The notes beneath the pieces were generated by a model. That model was not told the origin of the DNA, did no database searches, and was given only the letters and a program-made list of their open reading frames with translations. Shown piece after piece: positions 52,253-60,455 of a stretch of 64,000 nt of DNA. Numbering within the stretch: the stretch's first letter is position 1; each line of letters starts with the position of its first letter. Origin of the DNA: Streptosporangium album (GTDB lineage Bacteria; Actinomycetota; Actinomycetes; Streptosporangiales; Streptosporangiaceae). Where the stretch lies: the NCBI RefSeq assembly GCF_014203795.1, contig NZ_JACHJU010000007.1, positions 62,001-126,000 of the forward strand, read 5' to 3'. The position numbers and the translations under genes were made by a program.

Positions 52253-52582
52253 TCAAGCCTCTGCTTGATCCGCGCAGGCGAGGAGTGTCGCAGCGAGGCG
52301 GCGAGCTTCCTGCGGGGTCAGGTTGATGATGCGGTATCGCCCGCCGACGTGATGGGCGATCTCGACGAACGGATGCCATACCGGGCAGGCCTCCTCCGCC
52401 AGGTACTGCACCACGCGGACGTCGACCGACTCGGGCATTCTCGGCTCGTATCGACGGGAGACCCGTAGCGTGTGCGTCTCGCCCTCGTGGAGCAGGATCG
52501 CGTTGTCCGTAGAATGATCCAGCATGCACCAGTGAGGGCATCGAACGACCGCCTTGTCTGAGTCCTCCCACGCCAGCGACAT
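52253..52582 (-). CDS. DUF6907-type small protein
   Basis: 109 residues. The N-terminus VVRCPHWCMLDHSTD and the C-terminus INLTPQEARRLAATLLACAD match the DUF6907 pattern (CPxWC followed by a beta-rich core and a helical LTPxQARxLAxALL end) common in actinomycetes. The function is unknown. It is convergent with the crotonase gene and unrelated to catabolism, so it may be a passenger. A short stem (GCGCGG/CCGCGC at 52184-52199) separates it from the crotonase gene. Confidence 0.65.
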   Translation of the reverse strand: MSLAWEDSDKAVVRCPHWCMLDHSTDNAILLHEGETHTLRVSRRYEPRMPESVDVRVVQYLAEEACPVWHPFVEIAHHVGGRYRIINLTPQEARRLAATLLACADQAEA

Positions 52583-52701
52583 ATGACGCTCACCTCCTCA
52601 TATGACAGATCCGCGATCAGCCGCCGGGCATGATCGAAGGGGCCGCGCCGCAAAGCGGCCGGAGATGCAGGAGCCCTGCGGCTGGGCGGCGTGCCGTGTT
52701 G

Positions 52702-54234
52702 TCATTGCTGAAGACTCCTTCTGAGTCGATCGTCGATCGTGACACCCAGGCGATCAGCCAGCGCGGCGATGTCGTCACGTGCGGCGGCCTGCACGGGGAC
52801 CCCGTTCATGCGCCGGTCACGGGCGAGCTCGGCCTCCTTCTCACCCGGCAGCCAGATACGGTCCACGCCGGGCTGTTTCGGAGCCGTGCGTAGGGTACGC
52901 GCGATCTCAACGACCTGCCGGGCGAAGGTGTCGCCGTCCAGGAAGTCGCTCACCCTGATCGCGCCCATGAGCGCGGAGTTGTCCCCCGGCTCGTGCGGCT
53001 GCCGTCCGGAAATCTGGGCGTCGAAACGCCAGCCGCCGAGCACACCGGTAAGCAGTGCCACACACAGCGCCAGGCCGTAGCCCTTGTATCCCGCGATCGG
53101 AAGCAAGGAACCGCCCGCGAACACCGCCTTCGGGTCGGTAGTCGGCCGGCCTTCCTGGTCCAGGAACGCGTCCGAGGGCAGAGGTTCGTCTCGCTGCGCG
53201 GCCAGCAGCGCCCGCCCCCATGTCGATTTGCTCATGGCGGAGTCCCAGACGATCGGGTCCGACGTGCCCGGGAAGGCGAGCGAAAGCGGGTTGTTCCCGA
53301 TGAGGGGCTGGGCTCCCCCGGTGGGCGCCATCAATGCGAGCACATTGGTCATGGAAAGCCCGATCATGCCCTTTTCGGCGGCCATCATCGAGTAGTAGGC
53401 GGCTGCGCCATAGTGGTTGATATTGCGCACGACGACGAGACCCACCCCGGAGTCGGCTGCCTTGCCGATGGCGAGCTCCATCGCCGCGGTGTCGGCGACC
53501 GCACCGAGTGCGTTGCCGCCGTCCATCAGCGCCGTCGTCGCAGACTCCCGACAAATGACGATCGTCGGATCGGCTGCCGTCCCGCCGGCCTCGATCCGTT
53601 CGACATAGGACCTCAGTCGCATGAGGCCATGGGTTTCGACGCCGCGTTCGTCGGCGGTCACCAACCAGGGCCCCGCAGGGCAGAACGTGTCCAGCGACTT
53701 GGCTCGCACCCATTGGCCGTCCTTCCGCTGGAGGTCCCGGGCCGAGACATCGTTCATGCAGGTGTATCCGAAGACGTGGTCCAGCGCTCGCTCCTCGCTG
53801 ACGTGCCGGGTCGCCGTACCGATCACCACGGCCAGCTCGGCCTCGTAGTCGACCTCTGTCGTCACCGCGCGGTCCCATGTGATGGCGCCGCCGTGCGGCA
53901 GCACCGCGGTCGGGAACTTGGCGAACACGGTCGGCGACTCGGGGATCGCGTGGCCACCTTCCGCCGCGTGGTCGGCATAGTTGAGTCCGATCGCCACGAT
54001 CTTTCCCGGCGCCGGCACCGGAGCCAGCATCTGCAGATCCGCGGTCTCGGCCTTCGGCAGGTCCGGCAGCTGCGCGGCGAGCCGTGCGAGCCCGCCCGCC
54101 CCGAGCGCGGCGAGCGCGGTCATCGATGTGGGCAGCCCTGAATCCGCGGGCACCACAGCGACCTGGTCCGATGTGCCGTCGACCGCGATGGCGAGTGTGT
54201 CGTGGCCGCGATACCGAACACTGGCGAGTCTCAT
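52702..54234 (-). CDS. Chimeric protein: FAH-family N-terminus fused in frame to an Ldh-family oxidoreductase
   Basis: 510 residues from the ATG at 54234 (GGAAGGAGC upstream). Residues 1-195 are fumarylacetoacetate-hydrolase-like: VAIGLNYADHAAEGGHA, PTVFAKFPTAVLPHGGAI, EVDYEAELAVVIG, YTCMNDVSARDLQ and FCPAGPWLVTADE. The FAH C-terminal ~70 residues are absent. From RGVETHGLMRLRSYVERIEA on it is a malate/L-lactate dehydrogenase (Ldh_2) protein: NINHYGAAAYYSMMAAEKGM, MAPTGGAQPLIGNNPLSLAF, GYKGYGLALCVALLTGVLG. That family's first ~45 residues are missing. Whether either half still works is unclear. Confidence 0.85.
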   Translation of the reverse strand: MRLASVRYRGHDTLAIAVDGTSDQVAVVPADSGLPTSMTALAALGAGGLARLAAQLPDLPKAETADLQMLAPVPAPGKIVAIGLNYADHAAEGGHAIPESPTVFAKFPTAVLPHGGAITWDRAVTTEVDYEAELAVVIGTATRHVSEERALDHVFGYTCMNDVSARDLQRKDGQWVRAKSLDTFCPAGPWLVTADERGVETHGLMRLRSYVERIEAGGTAADPTIVICRESATTALMDGGNALGAVADTAAMELAIGKAADSGVGLVVVRNINHYGAAAYYSMMAAEKGMIGLSMTNVLALMAPTGGAQPLIGNNPLSLAFPGTSDPIVWDSAMSKSTWGRALLAAQRDEPLPSDAFLDQEGRPTTDPKAVFAGGSLLPIAGYKGYGLALCVALLTGVLGGWRFDAQISGRQPHEPGDNSALMGAIRVSDFLDGDTFARQVVEIARTLRTAPKQPGVDRIWLPGEKEAELARDRRMNGVPVQAAARDDIAALADRLGVTIDDRLRRSLQQ

Positions 54235-54287
54235 CTCGGCTCCTTCCACGAGCTTCTTCACGATCGCATTCCAAGACTGGCGTAGTC

Positions 54288-54307
54288 AACCAACCGACTG
54301 TTAGATA
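54288..54307. promoter_or_regulatory. TetR-type operator 2
   Basis: AACCAACCGACTGTTAGATA lies in the 112-bp gap between the divergent FAH/Ldh gene and the thiolase gene. The same 20 nt recur exactly at 59011-59030. The core arms AACC/GGTT-like are imperfectly palindromic. Confidence 0.72.
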
Positions 54308-54346
54308 AAGGGGCGCGGAAGGAAAGCGTGCAGGGAGGGAGATGAG

Positions 54347-55576
54347 GTGTCTCTGCGGGACAAGTACTGCATAGTCGGGGTGGGCGAGACCGCCTACACC
54401 CGTGGGTCCGGGCGCAGCACTCGCAGCATGGGGGTGGAGGCCATACGCAACGCGATGACCGACGCCGGGCTGGGCGCCGAGGACGTCGACGGAATGCTCT
54501 GCTACCAGGTCGGTGATTCGACGCTTTCTCAGACGCTCGCCACCGACCTCGGAATCCGACTGAACTTCTACACCGATACCTATGGCGGGGGTTCCAGCAC
54601 AGAGACCATCATCGGTCTCGCGATCGGCGCGATAGAAGCCGGGATGTGCCACACGGTCGCCGTCTTCCGCTCGATGAACGGATACTCCGCGCTGCGAATG
54701 GGAGGGGCTCCCGCGTCCGGCAATCCGCCCCCCGCCAAGGTGAACGGAAGCGACCTCGACAGCGCCCCTTACGGGGTCAGCAGCCCTGCCCAGCGTTTCC
54801 AGTTCACCTTCGCCCGGCACATGTACACCTACGGCACGACGAGCGAGCAACTGGCCAACGTGAAGGCGGTGCACAGCAAGCACGCTTCCAACAATCCGCG
54901 GGCGTACTACAGGAAGCGGGTCACGGTCGACGACGTGATGAACTCACGCTGGGTCGTCAAGCCCGCCTGTCACCTGCTGGACTGCTGCATCGAGACCGAC
55001 AACGCGACGTGCGTCATCGTCACCTCGGCGGACCGGGCCAGGAACCTTCGGCAGCGCCCGGTTCACGTGATGTCGGTTGCCGGACGGGTCAACAAGCCGT
55101 TCCAGGACCCCCTGGCGCACTACCAGTGCGACCCGATCACCCGCCAGGCCGGCTACTACGCCGGCCGGGTCGCCTTCCGCAACGCTGGAGTCGAGCCCTC
55201 GGACATCCAGCTGACCGGCTGCTACGACGCGTTCACCTTCACCCCCGTGCTCCTGTTCGAGGGGTACGGCTTCTGTAAGGAGGGCGAAGGGGGCGAATAC
55301 GTTTCCAGCGGCATCATCGAGCTCAGCGGAGCACGGCCGAACAACACGAGTGGCGGCCAGCTCTGTGAGGGCTACACCCACGGCATGAACCTGGTGATCG
55401 AGAACGTCCGACAGCTCCGGCATCAGGCCGACGACTTCTGCCCGGGCTGGCGTGAAGGCGTTCACACCCACGACTACGCCGAAGGGGGATGCCGCCAGGT
55501 GAAGGACGTGGAAATCGCGATGAACATGGGCTGGGGCACTCCCGCGGTCTCGAGCGCGCTCATCCTCAGGAGGTAG
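54347..55576 (+). CDS. Thiolase family protein (SCP-x/lipid-transfer type)
   Basis: 409 residues from a GTG after GGGAGATGAG. The thiolase N-terminal fold is seen in YCIVGVGETAYTRGSG, NAMTDAGLGAEDVDGMLCYQ and GGGSSTETIIGLAIGAIEAG. The C-terminal half has GCYDAFTFTPVLLFEGYGFC and NTSGGQLCEGYTHGMN, which carries the catalytic His region. These proteins often act with a Zn-ribbon OB-fold partner, which is encoded 5 bp downstream. It would perform a retro-Claisen or aldol-type C-C cleavage on a CoA ester. Confidence 0.88.
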   Translation: MSLRDKYCIVGVGETAYTRGSGRSTRSMGVEAIRNAMTDAGLGAEDVDGMLCYQVGDSTLSQTLATDLGIRLNFYTDTYGGGSSTETIIGLAIGAIEAGMCHTVAVFRSMNGYSALRMGGAPASGNPPPAKVNGSDLDSAPYGVSSPAQRFQFTFARHMYTYGTTSEQLANVKAVHSKHASNNPRAYYRKRVTVDDVMNSRWVVKPACHLLDCCIETDNATCVIVTSADRARNLRQRPVHVMSVAGRVNKPFQDPLAHYQCDPITRQAGYYAGRVAFRNAGVEPSDIQLTGCYDAFTFTPVLLFEGYGFCKEGEGGEYVSSGIIELSGARPNNTSGGQLCEGYTHGMNLVIENVRQLRHQADDFCPGWREGVHTHDYAEGGCRQVKDVEIAMNMGWGTPAVSSALILRR

Positions 55577-55581
55577 GGACG

Positions 55582-56100
55582 GTGGCGATTTACAGGGGGC
55601 TCGACCTGATGGTGGGGCCGACCGACTCCGAGCACCACGGCTACTTCGAGGCCGCCAGGCAGCACAAGCTCGTCGTCCAGCGCTGTCGGGGCTGCGGATT
55701 GCTGCGGGGGACGATCGGGGCGGCTTGTCCGTACTGCTCGGCCCTCGCATGGGAATGGGAGCAGGTCAGCGGAAAAGGTGTGATCTACAGCTACGCGATC
55801 GTGGCCCAGGCTGTCCACCCCGCTTTCCGTGACGCTGTGCCGTACCCGCTCGTGCTCGTCGAACTCGACGAGCAACGCGCGGTGCCGTGGCGCGACGGAG
55901 CGGAGGGAGAGCTCGTCTCGGTGCGGAAGATCGCCAACCTGGTCCGGGCGGACGACGTCACCCAGCCCGAGGACGAGAAGAACGTCGCCATCGGCATGCG
56001 CGTGGAGGTCTGTTTCGTCGATCTCGACGATGACATGGCGCTGCCGCAGTTCCGGCTCACGGGCGAACCACCGGAGCACTCCCCGTGGCGAGCCGACTGA
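55582..56100 (+). CDS. Zn-ribbon/OB-fold protein (DUF35/ChsH2-like partner)
   Basis: 172 residues from a GTG with AGGAGG upstream. The zinc ribbon is CRGCG...CPYCSA (four Cys, residues ~35-56), followed by an OB fold (GKGVIYSYAIVAQAVHPAFR, PYPLVLVELDE, NVAIGMRVEVCFVDLDDDMA). Such proteins pair with thiolase-like enzymes and help bind acyl-CoA. It is 5 nt after the thiolase stop, so the two form one transcript ending at a strong hairpin. Confidence 0.9.
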   Translation: MAIYRGLDLMVGPTDSEHHGYFEAARQHKLVVQRCRGCGLLRGTIGAACPYCSALAWEWEQVSGKGVIYSYAIVAQAVHPAFRDAVPYPLVLVELDEQRAVPWRDGAEGELVSVRKIANLVRADDVTQPEDEKNVAIGMRVEVCFVDLDDDMALPQFRLTGEPPEHSPWRAD

Positions 56101-56115
56101 CCGGTCCCTGGGATC

Positions 56116-56152
56116 GCTGATCAGGAACAGCCAGTGGCTGTTCCTGATCAGC
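56116..56152. terminator. Perfect 17-bp bidirectional terminator
   Basis: GCTGATCAGGAACAGCC (56116-56132) pairs exactly with 56136-56152 across a 3-nt loop. It lies between the convergent OB-fold gene (+) and crotonase gene (-). It is the strongest hairpin in the window. Confidence 0.85.
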
Positions 56153-56242
56153 TCGCCTCGGCCTCCGACGTCGCGGCGACATGTCGCCGATCTCCGGACG
56201 GCCCCTAGCCCGGGGCGGCGAAGCAAGGGGCCGGTGGCGCCG

Positions 56243-57157
56243 TCAGGGTGTGGCCGCCTCCGCGGCGTCTTTGACGAGAGGCTTCACGGGTGGCGCCGAG
56301 CGCCAGTCCGGGACGCCGAACTCGGGCGTCGCCAGGAGGCTCTCCCCTTGCGTCATGACGAGCCAATGCGCGTGATTCAGCTCGTGCAGGGCGAAGCAGG
56401 AGTTCAGCGCGTTGTAGAAGCCCATGGTGTCGACCGTCTGGTTGACCGATTCCTTGATCAGTAAGGCGGTCATCGTCGGCAGCTTGGCGATGCGCCGAGC
56501 GAAAGCCAGCGCACTGTCGTCGAGCTCGTCGACGGGGAAGACCTTGCTCACCATGCCGAGCTGATGTGCCTCGTGCACGTCGATCGAGTCACCGGTCAGC
56601 ATGAGCTCCTTGGCTTTCCGCGGCCCGAACTCCCAAGGATGGGCGAAGTACTCCACTCCGCACATGCCGAGCCGGGTACCCACCACATCGGCGAAGCGGA
56701 CGTTGTCGGCGGCGACGATCAGGTCGCAGGACCACATCAGCATCAGCCCGGCGGCGAAGACCGTACCCTGAACCTGCGCAATGGTGATCTTGCGCAGGTT
56801 CCGCCATCTCCGGGTGTTCTCGAAGAAGTGATGCCACTCCTGCAGCATCACCCTCTCGACCCCATCTCGCGTGCCGCCGTTGACCTTCGTGCTCGGATGC
56901 TGCTGGGGACCGCCGACCTCGTACTCCGCGCGTGCCTCCGCCGAACCGATGTCGTGTCCCGACGAGAACAGCGGACCCACGCCGCCGAGGATGACGACGC
57001 GCACGTTGTCATCCGCCTCGGCCCGCAGGAACGCGTCGTTCAGCTCGACCAGCAGCCCGCGACTCTGCGCGTTCCGGGTGTCCGGCCGGTTGAGCATGAT
57101 CCGGACTATCGTTCCGCCGTCCAGCTCTTCGTACTTGACGAACCTGTGCTCTGTCAC
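56243..57157 (-). CDS. Enoyl-CoA hydratase/isomerase family protein
   Basis: 304 residues. Crotonase motifs: IVRIMLNRPDTRNAQSRGLL, LGGVGPLFSSGHDIGS (oxyanion hole) and AQVQGTVFAAGLMLMWSCDL. The catalytic Glu position is occupied by other residues (VVGTRLGMCGVEYFAHPWEF), so it may be an isomerase, hydrolase or retro-Claisen enzyme rather than a hydratase. It overlaps the AMP-ligase stop by 4 nt and is last in a three-gene operon. Confidence 0.88.
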   Translation of the reverse strand: MTEHRFVKYEELDGGTIVRIMLNRPDTRNAQSRGLLVELNDAFLRAEADDNVRVVILGGVGPLFSSGHDIGSAEARAEYEVGGPQQHPSTKVNGGTRDGVERVMLQEWHHFFENTRRWRNLRKITIAQVQGTVFAAGLMLMWSCDLIVAADNVRFADVVGTRLGMCGVEYFAHPWEFGPRKAKELMLTGDSIDVHEAHQLGMVSKVFPVDELDDSALAFARRIAKLPTMTALLIKESVNQTVDTMGFYNALNSCFALHELNHAHWLVMTQGESLLATPEFGVPDWRSAPPVKPLVKDAAEAATP

Positions 57158-58662
57158 GCGAACCTCGTTTCCTGCTCGTGCACCAACTCCGCGCGCAGCT
57201 CACGCCGGAGCAGCTTGCCTGTGTCCGTGTACGGCAGGGCCGTACGGAATGTCACGTGCTCAGGAGTGCGGGACGAGCGCAGCCGCTCACGCACCCACAG
57301 TCGGAGTTCCTCCTCGGTGGCGCCCGTTCCCGCGCGCAAGACGACAGCCGCCACGACGCGTTCGCCCCATTCGGTGTCCGGCAGCCCCACCACGGCCGCG
57401 TCCAGGACCGCCGGATGTGCGCGCAGTGTGTCCTCGATCTCGCCCGGCGACATGTTCTCGCCACCACGGACGATCACGTCGTCCAGCCGTCCTTCTACGA
57501 ACAGGTAGCCGGCCTCGTCAAGGCAGCCCTCATCCTTGGTCGGAAACCAGCCGTGGTCACGCACCGCCCGCCGGTCGAGATACTCACCCGCGACCTGTGG
57601 GCCGCGCACCCAGATCTCCCCGCGGGCGCCCGCTGGGAGCGGCTTCCCGGCGGCGTCACAGATCTCCAGCTCCACCGATGGGACGGGCCGCCCCACGGAA
57701 CCCAGACGCCGCCGTACGGCGGGGTCCTCGCTCGCCCAGGCCGTTCGGTGGTCATCCGGTCCGAGCATGGCGATGGTGGAGCTCGTCTCGGTCAGCCCGT
57801 ACGCGTTGACGAAGTCCACGTGCGGCAGCAGTTCCATCGCACGTTCGATCACCGGCGCGGGCATCCGCCCTCCGCCGTAGGACAGCGAACGCAGGGCGGG
57901 AAGGGTGTCCCGTCCCAGCTCATCCAAGATCCGTCCCAGCATGGTGGGGACGACCATGGCGTGGGTGACCTGCTCGGCACGAGCCACGCGAACCCACTCC
58001 CGCGCGTCGAACGCGGGCAGTTGCACGACTCGCCGTCCCGCGTACACCGAGCTCAGCAAGGCCGTGATGCCCGCGATGTGGTAGGGCGGGACGCTGACCA
58101 GAGTCGCCTCGTCCGAGTCCGCCCCCATGAACTCCACGGTGGAGACCACGTAGGACACGAGATGCCGATGCCGCAGCACCGCGGCCTTGGGTTCGCCGGT
58201 GGTGCCGCTGGTGAAGAGCAGCACCGCGACGTCGTCAGGATCACCGCCCCAGTCGCGGGTCGCCGACACGCTCTCGTCGCCCGCCACCGCCAGGAACTCC
58301 GCACGTGGGACGACCTCGACCCCCGGGATGCCGCTCAGCCTGTCGACAGCTGACGTGTCGGTGACCGCCACGGCCGGGATGGTACGGCCGGCGAGCGCCC
58401 GCAGCCTGTCATCGGCCAGCCGATAGTTGAGGGGAACGAACGGCACTCCGGCGAGCGCCGCGCCGAACAGCAGGAGGGGAACGGCCTCGGAGTTCACTCC
58501 CACCAGGTCGGCCCGCCTCGCTCCGCGTGCTGCGAGCCAGGCGCTCACCCGCTGGGCCTTTTCGTACAGCTGCGTGTACGAGAGCGCATTGTGCTTCGGT
58601 CCGACCGCCGCTCGGCCGTGGAGACCGTCGGCGGCCATCTGGAGGATCAGCGCAAGGTTCAT
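57154..58662 (-). CDS. Acyl-CoA synthetase (AMP-dependent ligase)
   Basis: 502 residues. ATP-binding P-loop VLLFTSGTTGEPKAAVLRHR, A5-like motif VNAYGLTETSS, YLFVEGRLDDVIVRGGENM and the C-terminal catalytic Lys in YTDTGKLLRRELR. It activates a carboxylic acid of the pathway to its CoA thioester. Upstream is a small conserved protein (17 nt); downstream it overlaps the crotonase. It probably feeds the acyl-CoA dehydrogenases. Confidence 0.93.
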   Translation of the reverse strand: MNLALILQMAADGLHGRAAVGPKHNALSYTQLYEKAQRVSAWLAARGARRADLVGVNSEAVPLLLFGAALAGVPFVPLNYRLADDRLRALAGRTIPAVAVTDTSAVDRLSGIPGVEVVPRAEFLAVAGDESVSATRDWGGDPDDVAVLLFTSGTTGEPKAAVLRHRHLVSYVVSTVEFMGADSDEATLVSVPPYHIAGITALLSSVYAGRRVVQLPAFDAREWVRVARAEQVTHAMVVPTMLGRILDELGRDTLPALRSLSYGGGRMPAPVIERAMELLPHVDFVNAYGLTETSSTIAMLGPDDHRTAWASEDPAVRRRLGSVGRPVPSVELEICDAAGKPLPAGARGEIWVRGPQVAGEYLDRRAVRDHGWFPTKDEGCLDEAGYLFVEGRLDDVIVRGGENMSPGEIEDTLRAHPAVLDAAVVGLPDTEWGERVVAAVVLRAGTGATEEELRLWVRERLRSSRTPEHVTFRTALPYTDTGKLLRRELRAELVHEQETRFA

Positions 58663-58679
58663 CGCTCAACCTTCATCGC

Positions 58680-58988
58680 TCAGTCAGACGAGGGCAGGGG
58701 CTTGGCGTCCTTCACGGTCAGCGGTTCCGTGGAGACGGAAAGTGTGCCCTTGCCCGGTTTCGTGCAGAGCAGCTCAAGCCCGCATGTCAGGTCGACGTAC
58801 CGTTTGCCGAGCGCGGTCCCACCCGCGAACTCCGGATCCAGAGCCGCGCCGAGCGATGGGGCATCGTCCATTCCGATCATTGGATGGCCCCCACACCTGA
58901 GATCGACGTCTTCGGCGATGGGGCGGACAACGATGACCTCGGTGTCGCAGACAACGCTCCTGAAGCGTGCTCCGATCTTCGGATTCAC
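58680..58988 (-). CDS. Small Cys-containing protein of unknown function
   Basis: 102 residues from a GTG at 58988 with GAGGAGG upstream. It has four Cys: RSVVCDTEVIVV, LRCGGHPM, VDLTCGLELLC. The first two may form a zinc or iron knuckle. The C-terminus is GTLSVSTEPLTVKDAKPLPSSD. It heads the operon with the AMP ligase and crotonase and is divergent from the VOC gene, with TetR operator 3 between them. I do not recognise a named family. Confidence 0.6.
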   Translation of the reverse strand: MNPKIGARFRSVVCDTEVIVVRPIAEDVDLRCGGHPMIGMDDAPSLGAALDPEFAGGTALGKRYVDLTCGLELLCTKPGKGTLSVSTEPLTVKDAKPLPSSD

Positions 58989-59010
58989 CGCATCCTCCTC
59001 TCCTCTCAAC

Positions 59011-59030
59011 AACCAACCGACTGTTAGATA
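59011..59030. promoter_or_regulatory. TetR-type operator 3
   Basis: AACCAACCGACTGTTAGATA, identical over 20 nt to the site at 54288-54307. It is in the 86-bp divergent promoter between the small-protein/ligase operon (-) and the VOC/Rieske operon (+), so one bound repressor could silence both. Confidence 0.72.
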
Positions 59031-59074
59031 CAGTAGGTTCGGGCAACCGAATCCGCCAGAGCGGGAGCAGGCAA

Positions 59075-59986
59075 TTGTTCAAGATCGGCAAGTTCTTCCA
59101 CGCGATCCATGTCGTCGCCGACCTCGACCGTGCCGACATCTGGTATGACCAGATCTTCGGAGGAAGGCGGTTCTACAGAGGGCACCTGCCCGTCGAGAAG
59201 CGGGACGCGTCACTTCTCGTCATCGCGGACTTCTGCGTGGAGCCCATGATGTCGAGCCGGGTGCCGGGAGCCGAGCGGACTCCGGTCGGGCGTTTCTACT
59301 CCCGCTTCGGTCAGCGTCTTCACTCGCTCGCCTGGTACGTCACCGATCTGCCCAGCCTGTACGAACGGCTCCGCTCCGCCGGCATCCGCGTGACGGGACC
59401 CGGCGGCACCGACATGGAGACAGGCGATTTCCCCGGATCGCTCTACACCCACCCCAGAGACAGCCACTCCCTCATCGAGTTCGTGGACATGGCATCGCTG
59501 AACGGCGCCCTCAGGGACCCTCGGTTGGACCCGGCATACTCCCCTGCGTACTGGCGTGACGAACATCCCCTCGGCATCGAACGGGTCTCCCACATGACCG
59601 TGGTCGTACGGGATCTGCACCGTGCGACCTCGTTCTACGCCGGCACACTCGACGGTGACGTGGTCGGACACAGCGACCGCACCCCTGCCGGAACGCGCAG
59701 CGTCTACGTCGCCGTGGGCGAGGACTCGATCATCGAACTGGCCCGGCCGCACTCCGACGACAGCCTGGCCGGCCGAGACCTCGCCGAGAACGGAGAGATC
59801 ATGCACTCCGTGACCTTCAAGGTCCGCGATCTCGCGGCCGCCGAGCAGCACCTCGCGGCCAACGGCGTACGCATCGCCGAACGCCAGGGCGACGATGTCG
59901 TCCTCCATCCCGACGACTGCTTCGGGGCGGTACTCCGCCTCACCCAGGGGCAGACGCCGGGCGAGACAGACCGACCACGCCCATGA
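59075..59986 (+). CDS. Two-domain VOC superfamily protein (glyoxalase/extradiol dioxygenase-like)
   Basis: 303 residues from a TTG at 59075 with GGGAG upstream; the longer frame covers the operator and is unlikely. Two VOC modules: residues ~1-145 (KFFHAIHVVADLDRADIWYD, SLIEFVD) and ~165-300 (RVSHMTVVVRDLHRATSFYA, HSVTFKVRDLAAAEQHLAAN). His and Glu ligands (HAIHVV, EFVD, HMTVV, ELARP) suggest a metal site. It may be an isomerase, dioxygenase or hydrolase. It overlaps the Rieske gene by 4 nt. Confidence 0.85.
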   Translation: MFKIGKFFHAIHVVADLDRADIWYDQIFGGRRFYRGHLPVEKRDASLLVIADFCVEPMMSSRVPGAERTPVGRFYSRFGQRLHSLAWYVTDLPSLYERLRSAGIRVTGPGGTDMETGDFPGSLYTHPRDSHSLIEFVDMASLNGALRDPRLDPAYSPAYWRDEHPLGIERVSHMTVVVRDLHRATSFYAGTLDGDVVGHSDRTPAGTRSVYVAVGEDSIIELARPHSDDSLAGRDLAENGEIMHSVTFKVRDLAAAEQHLAANGVRIAERQGDDVVLHPDDCFGAVLRLTQGQTPGETDRPRP

Positions 59987-60396
59987 TCATCGGCAGACTC
60001 CTGAGTCGTCTGGGGATCCGACCCGGCCGGCGAAGCCGGGCCCTGCCGGCAGCCGCCCCCTCCGGCGACCTCCTCGCGGACATCGGTGACCTCCCGGCCC
60101 TGACGGCGAACGGAACCCCGGCCATCGTCGAGGTACGCACCGGAGTGCTGGTCGTGGTGAACCGCCGAGGAGAGGTTTTCGCCGTGGACGCCCGCTGCCC
60201 GCACCTTGGCGCCCCCCTGACCAACGCGATCGTGAAGCGTTCCACCATTACCTGTCCCTCGCACTGGTGTCGCTTCGACCTTCGTACCGGCGTGTCCCTT
60301 CCGCGTCCGTCGAGCAGGCTGCGCTGCCCGCCTTTGCGCACCTTCGCCGTCCGTGTGGTCGGAGACCGCGTCCTGGTACACGACGAACCCGCCTGA
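59983..60396 (+). CDS. Rieske [2Fe-2S] protein
   Basis: 137 residues, starting within an ATGA overlap with the VOC gene. The cluster ligands are CPHLGAPLTNA and CPSHWCRFDLRTG (C-x-H ... C-x2-H). An N-terminal ~28-residue basic, Arg-rich extension precedes the domain. It is a ferredoxin-type electron carrier, not a full oxygenase; no terminal oxygenase or reductase is in the window apart from the truncated beta subunit at 37369. It may serve the VOC enzyme or a partner encoded elsewhere. Confidence 0.9.
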   Translation: MIIGRLLSRLGIRPGRRSRALPAAAPSGDLLADIGDLPALTANGTPAIVEVRTGVLVVVNRRGEVFAVDARCPHLGAPLTNAIVKRSTITCPSHWCRFDLRTGVSLPRPSSRLRCPPLRTFAVRVVGDRVLVHDEPA

Positions 60397-60455
60397 CGTT
60401 CGACGCCTCTATTCCACGAGCGCCGCCCGCACCATGCGACGTGGTCCCGATGCCG

